6,612 nucleotides of DNA, taken from positions 1 to 6,612 of the forward strand of contig JAUXAV010000064.1 of NCBI GenBank assembly GCA_030619735.1, read 5' to 3'. Shown one piece after another: positions 5,125 to 6,612 of this stretch. Under the pieces are notes generated by a model. The model saw nothing but the letters and a program-made list of their open reading frames with translations, did not search any database and was not told the DNA's origin. This DNA is from Candidatus Aenigmatarchaeota archaeon. GTDB taxonomy: Archaea; Aenigmatarchaeota; Aenigmatarchaeia; QMZP01; JAUXAV01. Made by a program: the position numbers and the translations under genes. Each line of letters begins with the position of its first letter. Position 1 is the first letter of the stretch.

Positions 5125-5865
5125 CTAGACAATGGATTCCAGAACCAGGGCAAGGGCCATTCCCAGTATGATGCCTATGCTTACTGCATGGGTGTGGCCG
5201 TATTGCTTTGCAACTGGTATGAGCTCGTCAATTGTGAGATAGACCATTATGCCTCCTGTGAAGGCCAGGGCCAGGGGCAGTATGCTTGGTATTGCGGTTA
5301 AAAACAGCACGGCTATCATGGCCCCAATCGGTTCGGTCAGGCCTGATAGCAGGGTTATGAGGAATACCTTTCTTTTCTTCACCCCTCCCGCCCTCAGGGG
5401 GACAGCAACCGCTATTCCCTCAGGTATATTATGTATTGCTATGGCTAGGGCAAGCATTATTCCGAAGGCAGGCAGGACTGTATAGCCTATTCCTACCACA
5501 GCTCCCTCAGGGAAGTTATGGAGCGCTATGCCCAGGGAGACCAGTATGCCCAGCTTTATGAGCCTGAACTTTTTCTTGCTCTCTATCCCGGTCTCCTTGA
5601 AGAGGTACTGGTGGGGTATGAGGACGTCAAGGAGCATCATCACAATTGCCCCTGTAATGAATGATACAACGGCTGTGAGGTATGTGCCGAGCTCCAGCGC
5701 CCTGAAGAGGAGGCTCATGAAGGCTATGACTATCATGACCCCGCCTGAGAAACCCAGGGCGAAGCCCAGGGCCTTGCTGGAGAATCTCTTTACAGATATG
5801 CCAATAAGGCCGCCCAGGGCGGTTGCCAGGCCTGCCAGCAAGCTGAGAAGGAATATGTTTAGCAT
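5125..5865 (-). CDS. ZIP-family divalent metal transporter (ZupT/GufA-like)
   Basis: ZIP proteins import zinc, iron or other divalent metals across the membrane towards the cytoplasm. The 246-residue product is full length for the ZupT/GufA branch and is hydrophobic, with about eight membrane helices. The paired metal-site motifs are clear: ALHNFPEG (114-121) in TM4 and AIHNIPEG (143-150) in TM5. Also visible are SGLTEPIGA (174-182) and DELIPVA (213-219) in the later helices, a short basic loop ESKKKFRLIK (95-104) and a His-containing YGHTH near the end. ATG at 5863-5865 has no Shine-Dalgarno site upstream; TATA-like elements at 5886-5893 (CTTTTATT) or 5902-5910 would give a leaderless or near-leaderless mRNA. 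A perfect 19-bp palindrome lies 66 bp upstream and may be an operator. Metal specificity cannot be read from the sequence. Confidence 0.95.
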   Translation of the reverse strand: MLNIFLLSLLAGLATALGGLIGISVKRFSSKALGFALGFSGGVMIVIAFMSLLFRALELGTYLTAVVSFITGAIVMMLLDVLIPHQYLFKETGIESKKKFRLIKLGILVSLGIALHNFPEGAVVGIGYTVLPAFGIMLALAIAIHNIPEGIAVAVPLRAGGVKKRKVFLITLLSGLTEPIGAMIAVLFLTAIPSILPLALAFTGGIMVYLTIDELIPVAKQYGHTHAVSIGIILGMALALVLESIV

Positions 5866-5931
5866 CTTAATTATTGTGGGGGTGGAATAAAAGCTTAAAG
5901 GTTATAATAATGGGGTGGGACGCAGTATGTG

Positions 5932-5950
5932 GGTATAACACTGTTATACC
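5932..5950. repeat. Perfect 19-bp palindrome upstream of the ZIP transporter
   Basis: GGTATAACACTGTTATACC has 9-bp arms around one central base. It lies between the stop of the two-helix membrane protein gene (its last base is the first of that stop codon) and the ZIP promoter. No T-run follows on the minus strand, so an operator is favoured over an intrinsic terminator, although an 8-bp stem with a 3-base loop could form in RNA. Confidence 0.65.
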
Positions 5951-6195
5951 TAATCGTATAATCCGCCCTTGGCTATGTCAATTACGAAAAGCAGCACTGC
6001 TATGAATATTATCATGTTGCCCATCATGTCCGCGGGCTCTGGGAAAGTCTTGGTGATTTCCGAGAGTTTGAGCAAAGCGCCCAGGGCTGCTGCAATCACG
6101 GCCCCGCTGGCGACCTTGTGGGGGCCCTTCAGGAGCTTCGCAGCCTTGTCAAAAATATTGGCTATCTTGTCCAGTATGGACTTCTGCTTGGCCAT
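5950..6195 (-). CDS. Small hypothetical membrane protein, 81 residues, two predicted helices
   Basis: I do not recognise a family. Residues 1-24 are a basic amphipathic segment (Ile, Leu and Phe alternating with Lys). A small-residue hydrophobic segment VASGAVIAAALGALLKL (28-44) and a second helix MIIFIAVLLFVIDIA (60-74) follow, joined by a Pro-containing loop with acidic residues. The short end is GGLYD. It is likely an inner-membrane protein with the amphipathic helix on the cytoplasmic face. Gene status is supported by a strong Shine-Dalgarno site (AGGGGAGGGG, 6199-6208) and by the AT-rich CTTATTTTTAAG (6231-6242) as possible promoter. It lies between the kinase-like gene and the ZIP gene on the same strand, with 71- and 84-base gaps. 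Confidence 0.75.
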   Translation of the reverse strand: MAKQKSILDKIANIFDKAAKLLKGPHKVASGAVIAAALGALLKLSEITKTFPEPADMMGNMIIFIAVLLFVIDIAKGGLYD

Positions 6196-6198
6196 AAA

Positions 6199-6208
6199 CC
6201 CCTCCCCT
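6199..6208 (-). promoter_or_regulatory. Strong Shine-Dalgarno site
   Basis: On the minus strand AGGGGAGGGG lies three bases before the ATG at 6195, with the GGAG core at usable spacing. It fixes the start of the small membrane protein and contrasts with the absence of such a site before the ZIP and PspC genes. Confidence 0.65.
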
Positions 6209-6228
6209 GGTAGATTATTGGCTGGGTT

Positions 6229-6260
6229 TGCTTAAAAATAAGGCCAGGAATCATGCCTTG
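6229..6260 (-). terminator. Possible terminator after the kinase-like gene
   Basis: On the minus strand AAGGC and GCCTT form a 5-bp stem with a 10-base loop, followed directly by ATTTTT. The T-run overlaps the TATA-like element of the next gene. Weak stem, so low confidence. Confidence 0.3.
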
Positions 6261-6266
6261 ATGTTC

Positions 6267-6612
6267 TTAGTTCAATCCCCAGTCCTCATGGACATGGCCG
6301 CCAAAATCATAAAAAATACTATCTCCATTTCTATCAACACCATGGTTTGCGTAAAATGCTGTGTCTTTAACCTCATAACCCAATCCTCTTATTTTTTTCA
6401 TTCCTTCAATGTATTGGGGCATTGCTTTAGCTCTAGCGGGTCTAATTTTCCTGGTATCCATAACAATAAATGGCCTTCTTCCGTTGCCGCCGGAGAAGTA
6501 GCCCCGGAATTTTGGGACATTTAATCCGTTAACCTCAAGGTCTTTTTGAACAATAGACTCCCTCATCAATCTGACTGCATCATTATCATGTTTGCTGTCA
6601 CTTCCATCATAA
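6267..6612 (-). CDS. Kinase-like protein, C-terminal part (5' end outside window)
   Basis: The frame is open from the right edge to TAA at 6267-6269, giving 114 visible residues. The order of motifs resembles a protein or small-molecule kinase: a helix with Glu (AVRLMRESIVQKDLEVNG), GLNVPKFRGYF, a hinge-like PFIVMD, a helix AKAMPQYIEGMKKI, then a catalytic-loop-like DTAFYANHGVDRNGD and YDFGG, with DFG at 6300-6308. The Asp at 6363-6365 is 19 residues before the DFG Asp and an Asn follows it by six, against 18 and five in classical kinases, so the fit is near but not exact. The protein ends only about ten residues after DFG, so a normal C-lobe is missing. Local base composition is clearly more AT-rich than nrdD or tbp. 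The true start is not in the window; the TTG at 6567 or ATG at 6564 are internal. Family uncertain. Confidence 0.6.
   Translation of the reverse strand, partial: YDGSDSKHDNDAVRLMRESIVQKDLEVNGLNVPKFRGYFSGGNGRRPFIVMDTRKIRPARAKAMPQYIEGMKKIRGLGYEVKDTAFYANHGVDRNGDSIFYDFGGHVHEDWGLN

Noticed and set aside
5068..5301. Plus-strand 77-codon open frame from a TTG, rich in Gln, Tyr and Cys
   Set aside because: From 5125 on it is antisense to the well-supported ZIP transporter; there is no Shine-Dalgarno site or promoter. Only the part before 5125 is mentioned, as a possible PspC remnant.

Overview
This is an archaeal window. The evidence is a two-repeat TATA-binding protein gene, repeated box A promoters of the form TTTATAA about 25 bp before starts or predicted start sites, several genes with little or no leader, purine-rich Shine-Dalgarno sites on only some genes, and a codon style rich in AGG (Arg) and ATA (Ile). 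The lineage cannot be fixed from the sequence; the compact spacing and small zinc and membrane proteins would fit a DPANN-type or euryarchaeal genome, but that is inference.

Layout: (1) 1-1847, minus strand, is the N-terminal 615 codons of a class III anaerobic ribonucleotide reductase, NrdD, running off the left edge. Its first ~45 residues are a NrdR-type zinc ribbon followed by a single ATP-cone. (2) 1848-2067 is a divergent promoter region holding two NrdR-box-like palindromes exactly 32 bp apart, a minus-strand TATA box and the plus-strand TATA box of the next gene. (3) 2068-2688 plus is the general transcription factor TBP. (4) 2690-3901 minus is a GH130-family beta-mannoside phosphorylase/hydrolase, tail to tail with TBP with a single base between the stops. 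(5) 3902-5046 has three small plus-strand genes, each with its own promoter: a membrane-anchored acidic peptide, a CxxC-x17-CxxC zinc protein, and a PspC-domain membrane protein with a Lys/Arg-rich N-terminus. (6) 5125-6612 has three minus-strand genes: a ZIP-family metal transporter preceded by a perfect 19-bp palindrome, a small two-helix membrane protein, and the C-terminal part of a kinase-like protein that runs off the right edge.

The strongest unusual signal is at the left: an RNR enzyme that carries the DNA-binding module of its own bacterial-type repressor (NrdR), with a matching tandem NrdR-box pair in its promoter. This suggests a self-regulating enzyme-repressor in an archaeon. The remaining genes look like unlinked housekeeping and envelope functions rather than one pathway. 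No rRNA, tRNA, CRISPR array, insertion sequence or intein was seen. No gene-free stretch exceeds 300 bases.
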